Below the pieces are notes generated by a model. That model did no database searches. It was not told where the DNA came from and saw nothing but the letters and a program-made list of their open reading frames with translations. This document shows, piece after piece, positions 42,032 to 51,240 of a stretch of DNA of 64,000 nucleotides; position 1 is the stretch's first letter, and every line of letters starts with the position of its first letter. Source of the stretch: Actinoalloteichus hymeniacidonis (GTDB lineage Bacteria > Actinomycetota > Actinomycetes > Mycobacteriales > Pseudonocardiaceae). The translations under genes were made by a program, and so were the position numbers. Location of the stretch: contig NZ_JACHIS010000001.1 of NCBI RefSeq assembly GCF_014203365.1, positions 1 through 64,000 on the forward strand, written 5' to 3'.

Positions 42032-43405
42032 TCATGGGGTCGCGCCGTCGACGGATGCCCGTGCCGGGCTCCGATGCGGGTGCACCGAGAGATGGGCCAC
42101 CAGCCCGAGCAGATAGACGGCGGCGGCGAGGCCGATGAGCCAGGGCGCGTCCCCATTGCCCGGTACGACGGTGGCCGCTGCGGCGATCGCCAGCACGTAG
42201 GCCGCGTTGAAGACGGTGTCGTAGAGGGCGAACACCCGACCTCTAGTCGTGTCGTCGACATCCTGCTGCACGTGTGCGTCGGTGCAGAGCTTCACCACCT
42301 GGCCTGCACCGCCCACCAGGAACGCGGCGAGCACCATGGCGGGCAGCGACAACAGGGCGGCCGCGGCCAACTGAGTGGCCGCAGCGAGCAGCAACGCGCC
42401 TCGGACGGCGCGGGCGGTGCCGAAGCGGGCCACCAATCGCGGGGTGGCGACGGCTGCGATCAGGACGCCGACGGCGGCTGCGCCGATGAGCTGTCCGACT
42501 CCTGGCAGCCCGGCCCGAAACAGGCCTGCATCGACGAAGACATGCCGCATGAGCAGCAAACCCACCAGGGTGGTGATACCGAACGCCGCCCGGTGGGCGA
42601 TCAACGCCAGGAAGCTCGCGGCGACGGTGGGCCTGCTCGCCGCGGCCCGCGCGCCCTGCCACAGCCCGCCTGCCACGGCGAGGATCGTCTGTCGGGCGGT
42701 GCCGTGCTCCAGTCGATCCGGCCCCAGAGCGCCCCGTGCGAAGGTGAGTACCACCGCTGCGGCGCCGAGGGCGCCCACCGCGCCGAACGTCGTGACCATG
42801 GCCGATCCGACGTCGCCCGCTCCGAAGACGCTGCGCAGGGCGATCGCCGAGCCCGCGCCGATGGCGGTGACCACGGCACCGAGGGTGGTGGCCACCGCGT
42901 TCGCCTCGACGAGATGCTCGCGGGGAACCACATGTGGCAGGGCTGCGGACAGCCCCGCGCCCGCGAATCGGCTGACCGCCATCACGATGAGCGCCCCGAC
43001 GAACAACGGTGCCCCGTCCGCTCCGGTCGCCAACGCGGCGGAGACGGCCACGATCAGCAGGGCCCGGAGCAAGTTGGCCACCAGCAGGACCCGACGTCGG
43101 TCCCAACGATCCAACAGGGTGCCCGCGAAGGGTCCGATGATCGAATATGGCAGGAGCAGAACCGCCAGACCTGCGGCGACCGCAGCGGGATCGGCTTCCC
43201 GCTCCGGGTTGAACAGGACAGCGCCGCCCAGACCCGCCTGGAAGATCCCGTCGCCCCATTGGGCAGCGAACCGGGTGAAGAGCAGTTTGCGGTAATCGGC
43301 GAACCGGGTGACGAGTTGGACTCCGAGGCGCAGCGAACCGGCCCGGCCCGTCGTCTCGGCCGTGTTCGTCGGTTCGGGGTCAGCACCGGGGTTCGTCGAG
43401 GCCAC
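42032..43405 (-). CDS. MFS transporter
   Basis: A 457-residue major facilitator with about 12 membrane helices and short loops. The conserved cytoplasmic loop between helices 2 and 3 is GTLLDRWDRRRVLLVANLLR. The N-terminus RFADYRKLLFTRFAAQWGDG is typical of the MFS_3/enterobactin-exporter-like group. Substrate cannot be inferred. It lies immediately before yqgE, as the MFS gene Rv0037c lies before Rv0038. The GTG start is at 43405. Confidence 0.9.
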   Translation of the reverse strand: MASTNPGADPEPTNTAETTGRAGSLRLGVQLVTRFADYRKLLFTRFAAQWGDGIFQAGLGGAVLFNPEREADPAAVAAGLAVLLLPYSIIGPFAGTLLDRWDRRRVLLVANLLRALLIVAVSAALATGADGAPLFVGALIVMAVSRFAGAGLSAALPHVVPREHLVEANAVATTLGAVVTAIGAGSAIALRSVFGAGDVGSAMVTTFGAVGALGAAAVVLTFARGALGPDRLEHGTARQTILAVAGGLWQGARAAASRPTVAASFLALIAHRAAFGITTLVGLLLMRHVFVDAGLFRAGLPGVGQLIGAAAVGVLIAAVATPRLVARFGTARAVRGALLLAAATQLAAAALLSLPAMVLAAFLVGGAGQVVKLCTDAHVQQDVDDTTRGRVFALYDTVFNAAYVLAIAAAATVVPGNGDAPWLIGLAAAVYLLGLVAHLSVHPHRSPARASVDGATP

Positions 43406-43521
43406 GCGTCGACTCTACGGATCCGTGCCAGGTCAACGTGGTGGTCGGGCCGCTGGAATGTTCCATGCCCGTGATAGCCGGTGGTTGATGATTCGGTATC
43501 CCCGGATGGGATCATGGCGGG

Positions 43522-44094
43522 GTGGGAGCCGACGCCGAGGTGGGACCGGGAAGTCTCTTGGTGGCCTCGCCTGGGCTGGGCGACCCCAATTTCCGCCGTA
43601 CTGTCGTGTACGTCATCGAGCATCGCGACGAGGGAACGCTCGGCGTGGTGCTCAACCGCCCGGACGAGACCTCGGTCGGAGACGTGCTGCCCGAGTGGGG
43701 CCCGTACGTGAGCAATCCGCAGGCGGTCTTCCTGGGCGGACCGGTCGAGCAGCAGGTCGCGCTGTGCTTGGCGACCTTGCGTAGCGGGGTGGATTCCACC
43801 GAGCTCTCCGGGGTCGTGGGAGTGCGAAAGCCGGTCGCGATCGTGGCGTTGGACTCCGATCCCGCATTGTTGGCGCCCCGACTCGGCGGGCTGCGGGTCT
43901 TCGTCGGTTATGCCGGCTGGGATAGCAGTCAGCTCGCGGGTGAGATCGAACGCGGGGATTGGTTCGTGGTTCCGGGGTTACCGGACGACGTGGTCGGTGT
44001 GCCGGGTAAGGATTTGTGGGGTCGGGTCCTGCGACGACAGCCGTTGCCGTTGTCGCTGTTGGCGACCCACCCGCTTGACCTGCGCAGGAACTAG
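43522..44094 (+). CDS. YqgE/AlgH family protein (UPF0301)
   Basis: A 190-residue protein of the YqgE/AlgH family. The N-terminus GSLLVASPGLGDPNFRRTVV and the segments EGTLGVVLNRP, VFLGGPVEQQVALC and RVFVGYAGWDSSQLAGEIER are diagnostic. It is cytoplasmic; the biochemical role is unresolved, although AlgH in pseudomonads was linked to transcription control. Corresponds to Rv0038. GTG 43522 follows GGCGGG. Confidence 0.93.
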   Translation: MGADAEVGPGSLLVASPGLGDPNFRRTVVYVIEHRDEGTLGVVLNRPDETSVGDVLPEWGPYVSNPQAVFLGGPVEQQVALCLATLRSGVDSTELSGVVGVRKPVAIVALDSDPALLAPRLGGLRVFVGYAGWDSSQLAGEIERGDWFVVPGLPDDVVGVPGKDLWGRVLRRQPLPLSLLATHPLDLRRN

Positions 44095-44261
44095 TTAAGA
44101 ATTTATTTCGCATTTAGTGGCATTCGCGGATGTCGACAGCGGAATAGTTCTCTCTGCAATTACTTTTCAGTGTTCGACTCACGTCGAGAAACGTTGCCCG
44201 GAAATAGCCGCCATTGATACCTTCTGTAATGAAGTGGGCACACACGGCTAAGGGGGCGAAC
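44095..44261 (+). promoter_or_regulatory. AT-rich upstream region of the type VII-associated cluster
   Basis: The stretch 44095-44165 (starting TTAAGAATTTATTTCGC) is markedly AT-richer than the rest of the window and probably holds the promoter of the downstream four-gene cluster. No clear operator is seen. Confidence 0.5.
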
Positions 44262-45668
44262 GTGGCCACGGGGGATGGATCTACCACGCCGATGATGCTG
44301 AAATGCCATCGGTTCGAAGGCTACGAGTTGGCGGAGAAGTATTCCTGGATGCAGGACGGCTCCGGGGCTGCGGAAGCGGTCAGAGTGAGCGCCGCGATCA
44401 ACGACCTGCACACCCTGATGGCCGAATCGGACCCGCAGCTGCGGTCGGCCCTGGCCAGAATCGGTGTCGAGTGGCACGGCGACACGGCACAGCTGTTGAG
44501 CTCGGCCATCGCCGAGAGCGCTGCCTGGTCGGTGCAGACCACCCAGACCGCCCAGGACGTCGTCGGACAGCTCGCGGCGGACGGCGAGGTCTTCGCCGCG
44601 ACGAGGCAGGCGATCGATCAACCGGCGGACGTCGGAGGCTACGGGCTCGGCGATCGCGTGGTCGACGTGCTCGGCGGTCCCTTCGGCGCCGTGTCCGATC
44701 ACCGGAAGCGGGCCGAGGAGGAGGCGGCCAAGGACGAGGCCGCCAACCGGGCGCTCTATGCCTATGAAGCACACAGCCACCAGACCTTGGCCGCGATCAG
44801 GACTCCGGAGGCCCCACCGACGATCGTCGTTGGCAGCAGTGCCGCGCAGCGCCCGACGATCTCCGAGCGGATCGAGATCGGTGACCTACAACAGCCGGGC
44901 GGCCACGGTGGTGGCGGCGGAACCGGTGGTGGCGGTGGCGGGCACGGCGGCGGTGGCGGTGGTGGAACCGACCACGACAACGGCGGGCATGGCGGCGACG
45001 ACAACGACAGCGATGACGGTCGCGAGCCGGATCTTCCGCCGCGACCGGAGCCGCCGGAGGACGAACTGTCCGACCCGGTCCTGCCGCTGCCACCCGACGA
45101 ACCCCCGGACTGCCCGGATACCCCGGAGTCCCCCTCGGATCTGGAGATGCCCGACTACCAGATTCCGTGGTCCGAGACGCCCTACCAACCAAGGCCGCCA
45201 CTCGAAGAACCACGTCCGCCCCTCGAACAGCCCGATACCCAGGTTCCCGATCGACCGAGCCCGGAGGTCGACACCGCCGGATACGGCCCGCCGGGCGGTG
45301 GCGGGATGTCACGCCCGGACCTGCCGGTCGCAGGCGCACCGGGCTTCACCGCAGGTCAGGGGACGGGGACACCCGGTTCGGCGGGTCTGTTCGGCACGCA
45401 GGTCCCGATCGGCGGTCTCGGTTCTTCCGCTCCCGCCGCCGGCGGCGTGCCTGCAAGCCAGCCCCCGGCGCTCAACTCCCCACGCGCAACCATGGGGACC
45501 GCCGGCCTGGCAGGCGGTGCCGCTCCGAGGGGACAGGCTGCCGAGGAGGTCGAGGACCTGGAGCACACCGATCAGTACGCGAAACCGGACGACGGGTTCT
45601 TCGGGCTGGACGACCTGCCTGCGGTGGCACCGCCCGTGCTCGGCGAGAGGCAGGGGCCGTGGCAGTGA
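44262..45668 (+). CDS. PPE-like type VII secretion substrate with Gly/Pro-rich tail
   Basis: Predicted 468 residues. GTG 44262 follows AAGGGGG; ATG 44229 is an alternative. The first 180 residues are helical with a W-x-G turn (WHG, residues 71-73), as in the helical hairpin of WXG100/PPE proteins. A poly-Gly stretch (about 215-245), a Pro/Asp/Glu-rich linker and a C-terminal motif YAKPDDGFFGLDDLPAVAPP follow; the last resembles a conserved tail of many Pseudonocardiales PPE-like proteins. It is followed by an EspG chaperone, a small partner and a lipoprotein. Export by an ESX system located elsewhere is inferred. Confidence 0.82.
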   Translation: MATGDGSTTPMMLKCHRFEGYELAEKYSWMQDGSGAAEAVRVSAAINDLHTLMAESDPQLRSALARIGVEWHGDTAQLLSSAIAESAAWSVQTTQTAQDVVGQLAADGEVFAATRQAIDQPADVGGYGLGDRVVDVLGGPFGAVSDHRKRAEEEAAKDEAANRALYAYEAHSHQTLAAIRTPEAPPTIVVGSSAAQRPTISERIEIGDLQQPGGHGGGGGTGGGGGGHGGGGGGGTDHDNGGHGGDDNDSDDGREPDLPPRPEPPEDELSDPVLPLPPDEPPDCPDTPESPSDLEMPDYQIPWSETPYQPRPPLEEPRPPLEQPDTQVPDRPSPEVDTAGYGPPGGGGMSRPDLPVAGAPGFTAGQGTGTPGSAGLFGTQVPIGGLGSSAPAAGGVPASQPPALNSPRATMGTAGLAGGAAPRGQAAEEVEDLEHTDQYAKPDDGFFGLDDLPAVAPPVLGERQGPWQ

Positions 45669-46444
45669 ACTCCTCCCCCGTCGTGGACCGGGCTATCGAA
45701 CTGTCGGTCGTCGAGTTCGACGTGTGCTGGGAGGCGGCCCGGCTAGGTGAGCGTCCGGTGCAGCTCAGAGGACCGAGCCCGGGGCGGACCGCCGAGGAAC
45801 GCCGCCGAATCGTCCACGAGGCGATGAACGGGTTGCAGCGGCGAGAACTGGCCTCCGCAGGTAGGCCGTCCGATGAGCTGACCGAACTGTTGACCATGCT
45901 CAAGCACCATCGGTGGTCGGTGGACGCCTGGTTGTGGCTGGCCCGACCGGTCTCCGCGATCGTCTGCGTCGCAGGGCGAGAAGCCGTGCTTGCGGCCTTG
46001 GACGGGGCCACGGTGCGGCTGCAGGCGTTGCCCGACTATCGGGCCATCACCGGGCTCGTCCGGCTGGCGGGCTCCGCGAAACCGGGCGTCGGTGACTCGA
46101 CGAGTCTGCGAGCCGACCTACTGCTGCGAATCAACAAGGAAGCCGACGGCGACCTGCACTTCCTCGCGGAACGTCTGATCGCGGCGGGCGAACGGCCTGC
46201 GACGGTGCGCTCCTTCCTCCGCATGATCGACGGCGCGGGAACTCACGGTCGGTTCGCCGCAGGCAAGGTCGATGCGAACGGACGACGGCGGTACGGCGAT
46301 CGAGCCGTGGTCTTCCACGACACCCCGAGCGGCAGACACCTGCAGTTACACACGGGGTCGGGTTCCGACGCGTGGATCACGGTGTTGCCCGCAGACGAGG
46401 CGAAGGTCATCGCGGCCGTGCGGGAACTCGTCGATGAGTTGTAG
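45659..46444 (+). CDS. EspG family type VII secretion chaperone
   Basis: Predicted 261-residue cytoplasmic protein. It begins at GTG 45659, or at GTG 45665 with a four-base overlap with the preceding stop. The fold follows the EspG family: an N-terminal VDRAIELSVVEFDVCWEAA, a central RWSVDAWLWLARPVSAIVCV, and the C-terminal RYGDRAVVFHDTPSGRHLQL with WITVLPADEAKVIAAVREL. EspG proteins bind the tip of PPE proteins and keep PE-PPE pairs soluble before export. Placement directly after the PPE-like gene supports that job. Confidence 0.88.
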   Translation: MAVNSSPVVDRAIELSVVEFDVCWEAARLGERPVQLRGPSPGRTAEERRRIVHEAMNGLQRRELASAGRPSDELTELLTMLKHHRWSVDAWLWLARPVSAIVCVAGREAVLAALDGATVRLQALPDYRAITGLVRLAGSAKPGVGDSTSLRADLLLRINKEADGDLHFLAERLIAAGERPATVRSFLRMIDGAGTHGRFAAGKVDANGRRRYGDRAVVFHDTPSGRHLQLHTGSGSDAWITVLPADEAKVIAAVRELVDEL

Positions 46445-46480
46445 CGATCAATCGAGCTGCATCGAGAAGGAGTCGAGTCG

Positions 46481-46843
46481 ATGACCTCCACACCTACAAC
46501 CGGAGGTGGTGCTGTGGACATCGAGGTGTCCGAGGAGACGGTCCTGGGTGTGCGCAGCGTGCTCCTGGCCGAGGCGGAACGCCTCCGGGGCGGGCTGATC
46601 CACCTGCACCGCGAACTGAATGTCGAGCCGATGGGTGGTGACCCGGTGTCTCTCGAGGCTGCGCCGATCTGGACGGGGAGATTGGCGGTCGATCAGGATT
46701 CCTATTGGCAGCGTTGCTGGGACTACATGGAGAGCCTCCGGCAGGCGGGCGAGGAACTCACCCAAATCGCCTTGACTTACGGCTACACCGAAGAAGAGAT
46801 CAGCAACTCCTTCACGCCGGTCCGGGCGGGACTCGATGACTGA
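46481..46843 (+). CDS. Small PE/WXG-like type VII substrate partner
   Basis: A 120-residue helical protein. ATG 46481 has AAGGAG eight bases upstream. It has a W-x-G turn (WTG, residues 64-66) between two helices and ends with TYGYTEEEI, in which Tyr100/Glu104 and Tyr102/Glu106 both fit the YxxxD/E type VII export signal. This is the arrangement expected of the partner that carries the signal for a PPE-like heterodimer. No family name is certain. The gene overlaps the lipoprotein gene by eight bases. Confidence 0.78.
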   Translation: MTSTPTTGGGAVDIEVSEETVLGVRSVLLAEAERLRGGLIHLHRELNVEPMGGDPVSLEAAPIWTGRLAVDQDSYWQRCWDYMESLRQAGEELTQIALTYGYTEEEISNSFTPVRAGLDD

Positions 46844-47459
46844 GCAGCGCACGGGACTCGCGATCGTCTGTGTCGTGGTGGGCGTATTGGCCGGTTGTTC
46901 GAGCCAGGACAGCGGGTCGGCAGGCCCGACTGCAGGACCGGACACGGCGGGCGGCGATCAGACCGCCCAGCCGGAGGTCGCGCCGACGGATTCGGCGGTG
47001 ATCGAACCTGTTTCGAGGCCACAGGACATCGATGTCGCGGGGGTCGATTCGTGCACCCTGCTCACCGAGGAGCAACTGGCCGAGCTCGGCGCGTCGGATC
47101 CGCCGAGGGCCACGGACTTCGCCGAGGGCTACGACGACGGCTGTACCTATGGTGACTTTCTCGGGGACCCCGCGTTCAGCTATGTCCTCGGGACCGGATC
47201 CTCGTTGGAGTTCGATCGCTTCCAGGATTCGCCGAACTCCGAGGTACGGGCCATCGAGGTGCTCGGCTACCCGGCCTCGCAGCGCCAGTTGATCGGGGCC
47301 GAGGCGAATTGCATCGTCGATGTGAGCCCGTCAGAAGGACAAACCCTCTCGGTGCAGTACATGGACGACAGCTTCGAGGAGGGTGCCGAGGTCGTGTGCT
47401 CGAAGGCGGCCGACGCGGCGGGCCTGGCATTGGAGACGCTGCGCGCAGCAGGCAGTTGA
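46836..47459 (+). CDS. DUF3558 lipoprotein
   Basis: A 207-residue lipoprotein with signal peptide IVCVVVGVLAGC giving lipid-anchored Cys21, a Ser/Gly/Thr-rich linker, and a DUF3558 domain beginning VDSCTLLTEEQLAELG with a second cysteine in DDGCTYGDF. DUF3558 lipoproteins are common in Pseudonocardiales and often accompany EspG and PE/PPE-like genes, as here. It faces the outside of the membrane. Its start overlaps the previous gene. Confidence 0.88.
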   Translation: MTEQRTGLAIVCVVVGVLAGCSSQDSGSAGPTAGPDTAGGDQTAQPEVAPTDSAVIEPVSRPQDIDVAGVDSCTLLTEEQLAELGASDPPRATDFAEGYDDGCTYGDFLGDPAFSYVLGTGSSLEFDRFQDSPNSEVRAIEVLGYPASQRQLIGAEANCIVDVSPSEGQTLSVQYMDDSFEEGAEVVCSKAADAAGLALETLRAAGS

Positions 47460-47468
47460 GCACCGTAC

Positions 47469-47486
47469 GCGGCCGTTATCGGCCGC
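47469..47486. terminator. Hairpin between DUF3558 and SdpI genes
   Basis: 7-bp stem (47469-47475 with 47480-47486, loop TTAT) just past the DUF3558 stop, between convergent genes. Confidence 0.55.
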
Positions 47487-47544
47487 TATGCGCCGACGGT
47501 CACCGCGTCGGCGGGGGCGTCGGCGGAGATGCGTGCGGCGCCGA

Positions 47545-48018
47545 TCAGGCGATGCCGCAGACGTTGCTGCCGCAGCACTGGCCCGCGCAGCCGATCTTGC
47601 GGGCAGGCTTGTCCGGAACCAGGGCCGCAGCGCGGGTGCCCAGCACGCCACCGGCCGCGACCAGCCCGAAGACGCCCAGCACTCCGATGGCCAGCGCGAC
47701 CCACTGCGCCGGTCCGGAGAGGCCGAGTAGCGCGACGGCGGTGAGGATGCCGATCACTCCGGAGACCATCGTCGGCAGGCCAGCAGCGCGGTTTCCCACC
47801 CGGAACGCCTCGTCACTGCGCAGCGTCGCGGGGGTGCGCACGCCTGCGAATCGATTTCTCGGCAGCTTCTCCTGCAGCCCACGCCAGCCGATGACCGCCA
47901 GCGCCGCGCCGACAAGGATTAGCACGACCGACACGGCCACGACGATCGGAAGCGGCACTGTGCCCGCCTCGGCCGTCGCTGCCTGCACGAACCCCTGACT
48001 GGACTCCGCATTCGTCAC
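47545..48018 (-). CDS. SdpI-like membrane protein with Cys-rich tail
   Basis: A 157-residue integral membrane protein with about three helices (22-43, 85-103, 105-127) and the SdpI-family segment LPRNRFAGVRTPATLRSDEAF followed by NRAAG. SdpI in Bacillus is the immunity protein and signal transducer for the SdpC toxin; in actinobacteria the family is widespread without known toxin. The tail KIGCAGQCCGSNVCGIA has four cysteines within 14 residues, which is unusual and could bind metal or form disulfides. GTG start at 48018. Confidence 0.82.
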   Translation of the reverse strand: MTNAESSQGFVQAATAEAGTVPLPIVVAVSVVLILVGAALAVIGWRGLQEKLPRNRFAGVRTPATLRSDEAFRVGNRAAGLPTMVSGVIGILTAVALLGLSGPAQWVALAIGVLGVFGLVAAGGVLGTRAAALVPDKPARKIGCAGQCCGSNVCGIA

Positions 48019-48139
48019 CCCAGCAGGGTAGGCGCCGGTCGATGACGGCCGCCGTTCACCCTATCGGTGCGGTGACCGTGGTCACGGCGGCGCGCTGCCT
48101 CGGCGCGGCAGCGGCCGTAGGCCCGGGGGCGGCTCCCGG

Positions 48140-48145
48140 TATGCT
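48140..48145 (+). promoter_or_regulatory. Candidate -10 element for the leuS leader
   Basis: TATGCT ends six bases before the leader-peptide ATG at 48152, the spacing expected for a leaderless transcript. No good -35 is visible. Confidence 0.4.
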
Positions 48146-48151
48146 TGGGGT

Positions 48152-48181
48152 ATGAGCACGGGTCGCCTGCTCCTTAGTTAG
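48152..48181 (+). CDS. leuS leader peptide
   Basis: A nine-codon reading frame, MSTGRLLLS then TAG, with three consecutive Leu codons (CTG, CTC, CTT at 48167-48175) directly ahead of mutually exclusive hairpins and leuS. This is the layout of a ribosome-mediated attenuator sensing charged tRNA-Leu. Attenuators for leuS have been predicted in some Streptomyces. There is no strong ribosome binding site; the leader may be translated from a leaderless mRNA. Confidence 0.75.
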   Translation: MSTGRLLLS

Positions 48182-48247
48182 CCGTGTTGACCGGCTAGGC
48201 CGAGTCGACGCGGCAGCCCCTCTCGTCCATCAGGGCGGAGGGGTTTC
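48179..48247 (+). promoter_or_regulatory. leuS transcription attenuator
   Basis: Three alternative pairings are visible. TAGCCG (48179-48184, containing the leader stop codon) pairs with CGGCTA (48192-48197). GGCT and CCG (48193-48196, 48200-48202) can instead pair with CGG and AGCC (48211-48213, 48215-48218). The terminator pairs 48215-48222 with 48238-48245 and 48224-48228 with 48233-48237 (loop ATCA), ending TTT. Stalling at the Leu codons would block the first pair and favour the second, which consumes the terminator's left arm and lets leuS be transcribed. Confidence 0.7.
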
Positions 48248-48304
48248 GTCTTGTTCGGGGCGCACACGTAGCTGCCGAGGCGACCAAGAGGAAGGAACGG
48301 ACCC

Positions 48305-51196
48305 ATGGGTGAGGGCAATCCCCATCCCGTCACGCAGGACGAGACCCCGCCGTTCCGCTACACAGCGGAACTGGCCGCGCAGGTCGAGAGCCGGTGGCGG
48401 ACGCACTGGGAACAGCATGGCACCTTCCACGCGCCGAATCCGGCGGGCGCGTTGGCCGAGGACGCCCTGCCATCGGACAAGCTGTTCGTGCAGGACATGT
48501 TCCCCTATCCCTCCGGCGCGGGGCTGCATGTCGGCCACCCGCTCGGTTTCATCAGCACCGACGTCTTCGCTCGTTTCCATCGGATGCTCGGCCGCAACGT
48601 GCTGCACACGATGGGCTTCGACTCCTTCGGGCTGCCCGCCGAGCAATACGCGGTCCAGACGGGTCAGCACCCCAGAATCACGACCGAACAGAACATCGAG
48701 CGCTACCTGGAGCAGATCCGTCGCCTGGGGCTCGGGCACGACGAGCGTCGGCGGGTCGCGACGACCGACGTCGAGTTCTACCGCTGGACTCAGTGGATCT
48801 TCCTGCGTGTCTTCAACTCCTGGTACGACCCCAAGGCACGCGACGGGCAGGGCGGCGCCCGGCCGATCGAGGAGCTGATCGAGCAGTTCGCCTCCGGTGA
48901 GCGGGCCACCCCCGACGGCTCGCCGTGGGCGGAACTGGACACCGCCCAGCAGCGCGCGGTGATCAACGACTACCGGCTGGTGTACCGGTCGGAGGCCCCG
49001 GTGAACTGGTGTCCAGGACTGGGCACCGTGTTGGCCAACGAGGAGGTCACCGCCGACGGTCGCAGCGAGCGGGGGAACTTCCCGGTCTTCCGACGCAATC
49101 TGCGTCAGTGGATGATGCGGATCACCGCCTACGCCGACCGGTTGATCGACGATCTGGACCGGCTGGACTGGCCGGACAAGATGAAGACGATGCAGCGCAA
49201 CTGGATCGGTCGCTCGCACGGTGCGCGGGTTCGGTTCCCCGCCTCGGTGGCCGATGGGTCCGAGGAGAGCATCGAGGTCTTCACCACGCGGCCGGACACC
49301 CTGTTCGGCGCGACCTACATGGTCTTGGCGCCGGAACACCCGCTGGTGGACGTGCTGAGCACCAGGGTGTGGGGCCAGGATATCGACCCGCGCTGGACGG
49401 GTGGCGCGGAGAGCCCTGCCGAGGCGGTCACCGATTACCGGGCCAAGACGGCGCGGAAGTCGGAGTTGGATCGGCAGGAGAACAAGGACAAGACCGGTGT
49501 CTTCATCGGGGCCTATGCCACCAACCCGGTCAACGGCGAGCAGATTCCGGTGTTCATCGCCGACTACGTGCTGATGGGCTACGGCACCGGCGCGATCATG
49601 GCGGTCCCCGGCCAGGACCAGCGGGACTGGGACTTCGCGACCGCGTTCGGGCTGCCGATCATTCGCACCGTGCAACCGCCCGAGGGCTTCGACGGCGAGG
49701 CGTACGCGGGCGACGGGCCCGCGATCAATTCGTCCAGCCTGTTCTCGGTGAACCTGGATGGCACCGACATCGCCGAGGCGAAGAAGACCATCATCGACTG
49801 GCTGGAGTCCAACGGCTGGGGCGAGGGCACGATCCAGTACAAGCTGCGCGATTGGCTGTTCTCGCGGCAGCGGTACTGGGGCGAGCCGTTCCCGATCGTC
49901 TACGACTCCGACGATCAGCCGATCGCGCTGCCCGCCGATCAGCTGCCGGTCGAGCTGCCGGAGGTCGACGACTACTCGCCGAAGACCTTCGATCCGGAGG
50001 ACGCCGAAAGCGAGCCGTTCGCGCCGTTGGGTCGGGCGGAGGAGTGGCTGACGGTCGAGTTGGATCTGGGCGACGGACTCAAGACCTACCGTCGAGACAC
50101 CAACACGATGCCGCAGTGGGCCGGTTCCTGCTGGTACCAGCTGCGCTACATCGACCCGAAGAACGACGAGGCCTTCGTCGATCCGGAGAACGAGCGCTAT
50201 TGGATGGGGCCGAGGCCCGAGATCCATGGCGAGTCGGACCCGGGTGGCCTGGACCTGTACGTCGGCGGCGTCGAGCACGGCGTGCTGCACCTGCTGTACA
50301 GCCGGTTCTGGCAGAAGGTCCTGTTCGACCTGGGCGAGGTCTCGGCGGTCGAGCCGTATCGGAAGCTGTTCAACCAGGGCTACATCCAGGCGTTCGCCTA
50401 CACCGACTCGCGAGGGATGTACGTCCCCGCCGCCGAGGTCGAGGAGCGGGACGGCAAGTTCTTCTGGAATGACGAAGAGGTCACCCAGCAGTACGGCAAG
50501 ATGGGTAAGAGCCTGAAGAACTCGGTCTCTCCCGACGAGCTGTGCGACGAGTACGGCGCGGACACCCTGCGGCTGTACGAGATGTCGATGGGGCCGATGG
50601 ACGTCTCGCGGCCCTGGGCGACCAAGGACGTCGTCGGCGCGCATCGCTTCCTGCAGCGGTTGTGGCGTAACGCGGTGGACGAGACCACCGGCGAGGCTCG
50701 CATCAGCGAGGACGCTCCCGGCGAGGAGACGCTGAAGCTGCTGAACCGGACCATCGCGGGCGCGCACGAGGACTTCGCCGCCTACCGGTTCAACACGGCG
50801 GCAGCGAAGCTGATCGAGCTGAACAACCACCTGACCAAGACCTACTCGGCCGAGGCGGGCACGCCGCGCTCGGTGATCGAGCCGCTGATTCAGCTGTTGG
50901 CGCCGTTGTGCCCGCACATCGCCGAGGAGCTGTGGTCGAAGCTGGGCCACGGCGAGTCGTTGGCACATGGCCCCTTCCCGGTGGCCGATGAGAAGTACCT
51001 GGTCGACGACACGCTGGAGTACCCGATCCAGGTCAACGGCAAGGTGCGGTCGCGGATCACGGTCGCGGCCGACGCGGCCAAGGACGTCGTGCAGGCGGCC
51101 GCCTTGGCCGAGGAGAAGATCGTCGCCGCGCTGGAGGGGCGAGAGCCGAAGAAGGTGATCGTCGTTCCCGGGAAACTGGTGAACGTCGTGCTCTGA
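48305..51196 (+). CDS. leuS: Leucyl-tRNA synthetase
   Basis: A 963-residue class I synthetase that charges tRNA-Leu. The HIGH-type motif is in [15 protein letters not shown] and the following [13 protein letters not shown]. The CP1 editing domain includes [20 protein letters not shown] and the later [20 protein letters not shown]. The KMSKS loop reads [10 protein letters not shown]. The C-terminal anticodon-binding region runs from about residue 800. Length is normal for high-GC actinobacteria. ATG 48305 follows AGGAAGG. The attenuator upstream suggests control by leucine charging. Corresponds to Rv0041. Confidence 0.98.
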   Translation: MGEGNPHPVTQDETPPFRYTAELAAQVESRWRTHWEQHGTFHAPNPAGALAEDALPSDKLFVQDMFPYPSGAGLHVGHPLGFISTDVFARFHRMLGRNVLHTMGFDSFGLPAEQYAVQTGQHPRITTEQNIERYLEQIRRLGLGHDERRRVATTDVEFYRWTQWIFLRVFNSWYDPKARDGQGGARPIEELIEQFASGERATPDGSPWAELDTAQQRAVINDYRLVYRSEAPVNWCPGLGTVLANEEVTADGRSERGNFPVFRRNLRQWMMRITAYADRLIDDLDRLDWPDKMKTMQRNWIGRSHGARVRFPASVADGSEESIEVFTTRPDTLFGATYMVLAPEHPLVDVLSTRVWGQDIDPRWTGGAESPAEAVTDYRAKTARKSELDRQENKDKTGVFIGAYATNPVNGEQIPVFIADYVLMGYGTGAIMAVPGQDQRDWDFATAFGLPIIRTVQPPEGFDGEAYAGDGPAINSSSLFSVNLDGTDIAEAKKTIIDWLESNGWGEGTIQYKLRDWLFSRQRYWGEPFPIVYDSDDQPIALPADQLPVELPEVDDYSPKTFDPEDAESEPFAPLGRAEEWLTVELDLGDGLKTYRRDTNTMPQWAGSCWYQLRYIDPKNDEAFVDPENERYWMGPRPEIHGESDPGGLDLYVGGVEHGVLHLLYSRFWQKVLFDLGEVSAVEPYRKLFNQGYIQAFAYTDSRGMYVPAAEVEERDGKFFWNDEEVTQQYGKMGKSLKNSVSPDELCDEYGADTLRLYEMSMGPMDVSRPWATKDVVGAHRFLQRLWRNAVDETTGEARISEDAPGEETLKLLNRTIAGAHEDFAAYRFNTAAAKLIELNNHLTKTYSAEAGTPRSVIEPLIQLLAPLCPHIAEELWSKLGHGESLAHGPFPVADEKYLVDDTLEYPIQVNGKVRSRITVAADAAKDVVQAAALAEEKIVAALEGREPKKVIVVPGKLVNVVL

Positions 51197-51240
51197 GGCT
51201 TCCGTCGCCCTGCAGTGGGCGATGAAGGTGGACTGCGCTG

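Noticed and set aside
44160-44780. 206-codon minus-strand frame at the start of the type VII-associated cluster
   Set aside because: Overlaps the PPE-like coding region in antisense; no family signature.
44920-44999. GGC-rich simple repeat as a mobile or regulatory element
   Set aside because: It encodes the poly-Gly linker of the PPE-like protein and varies in codon choice, so it is explained by protein sequence.
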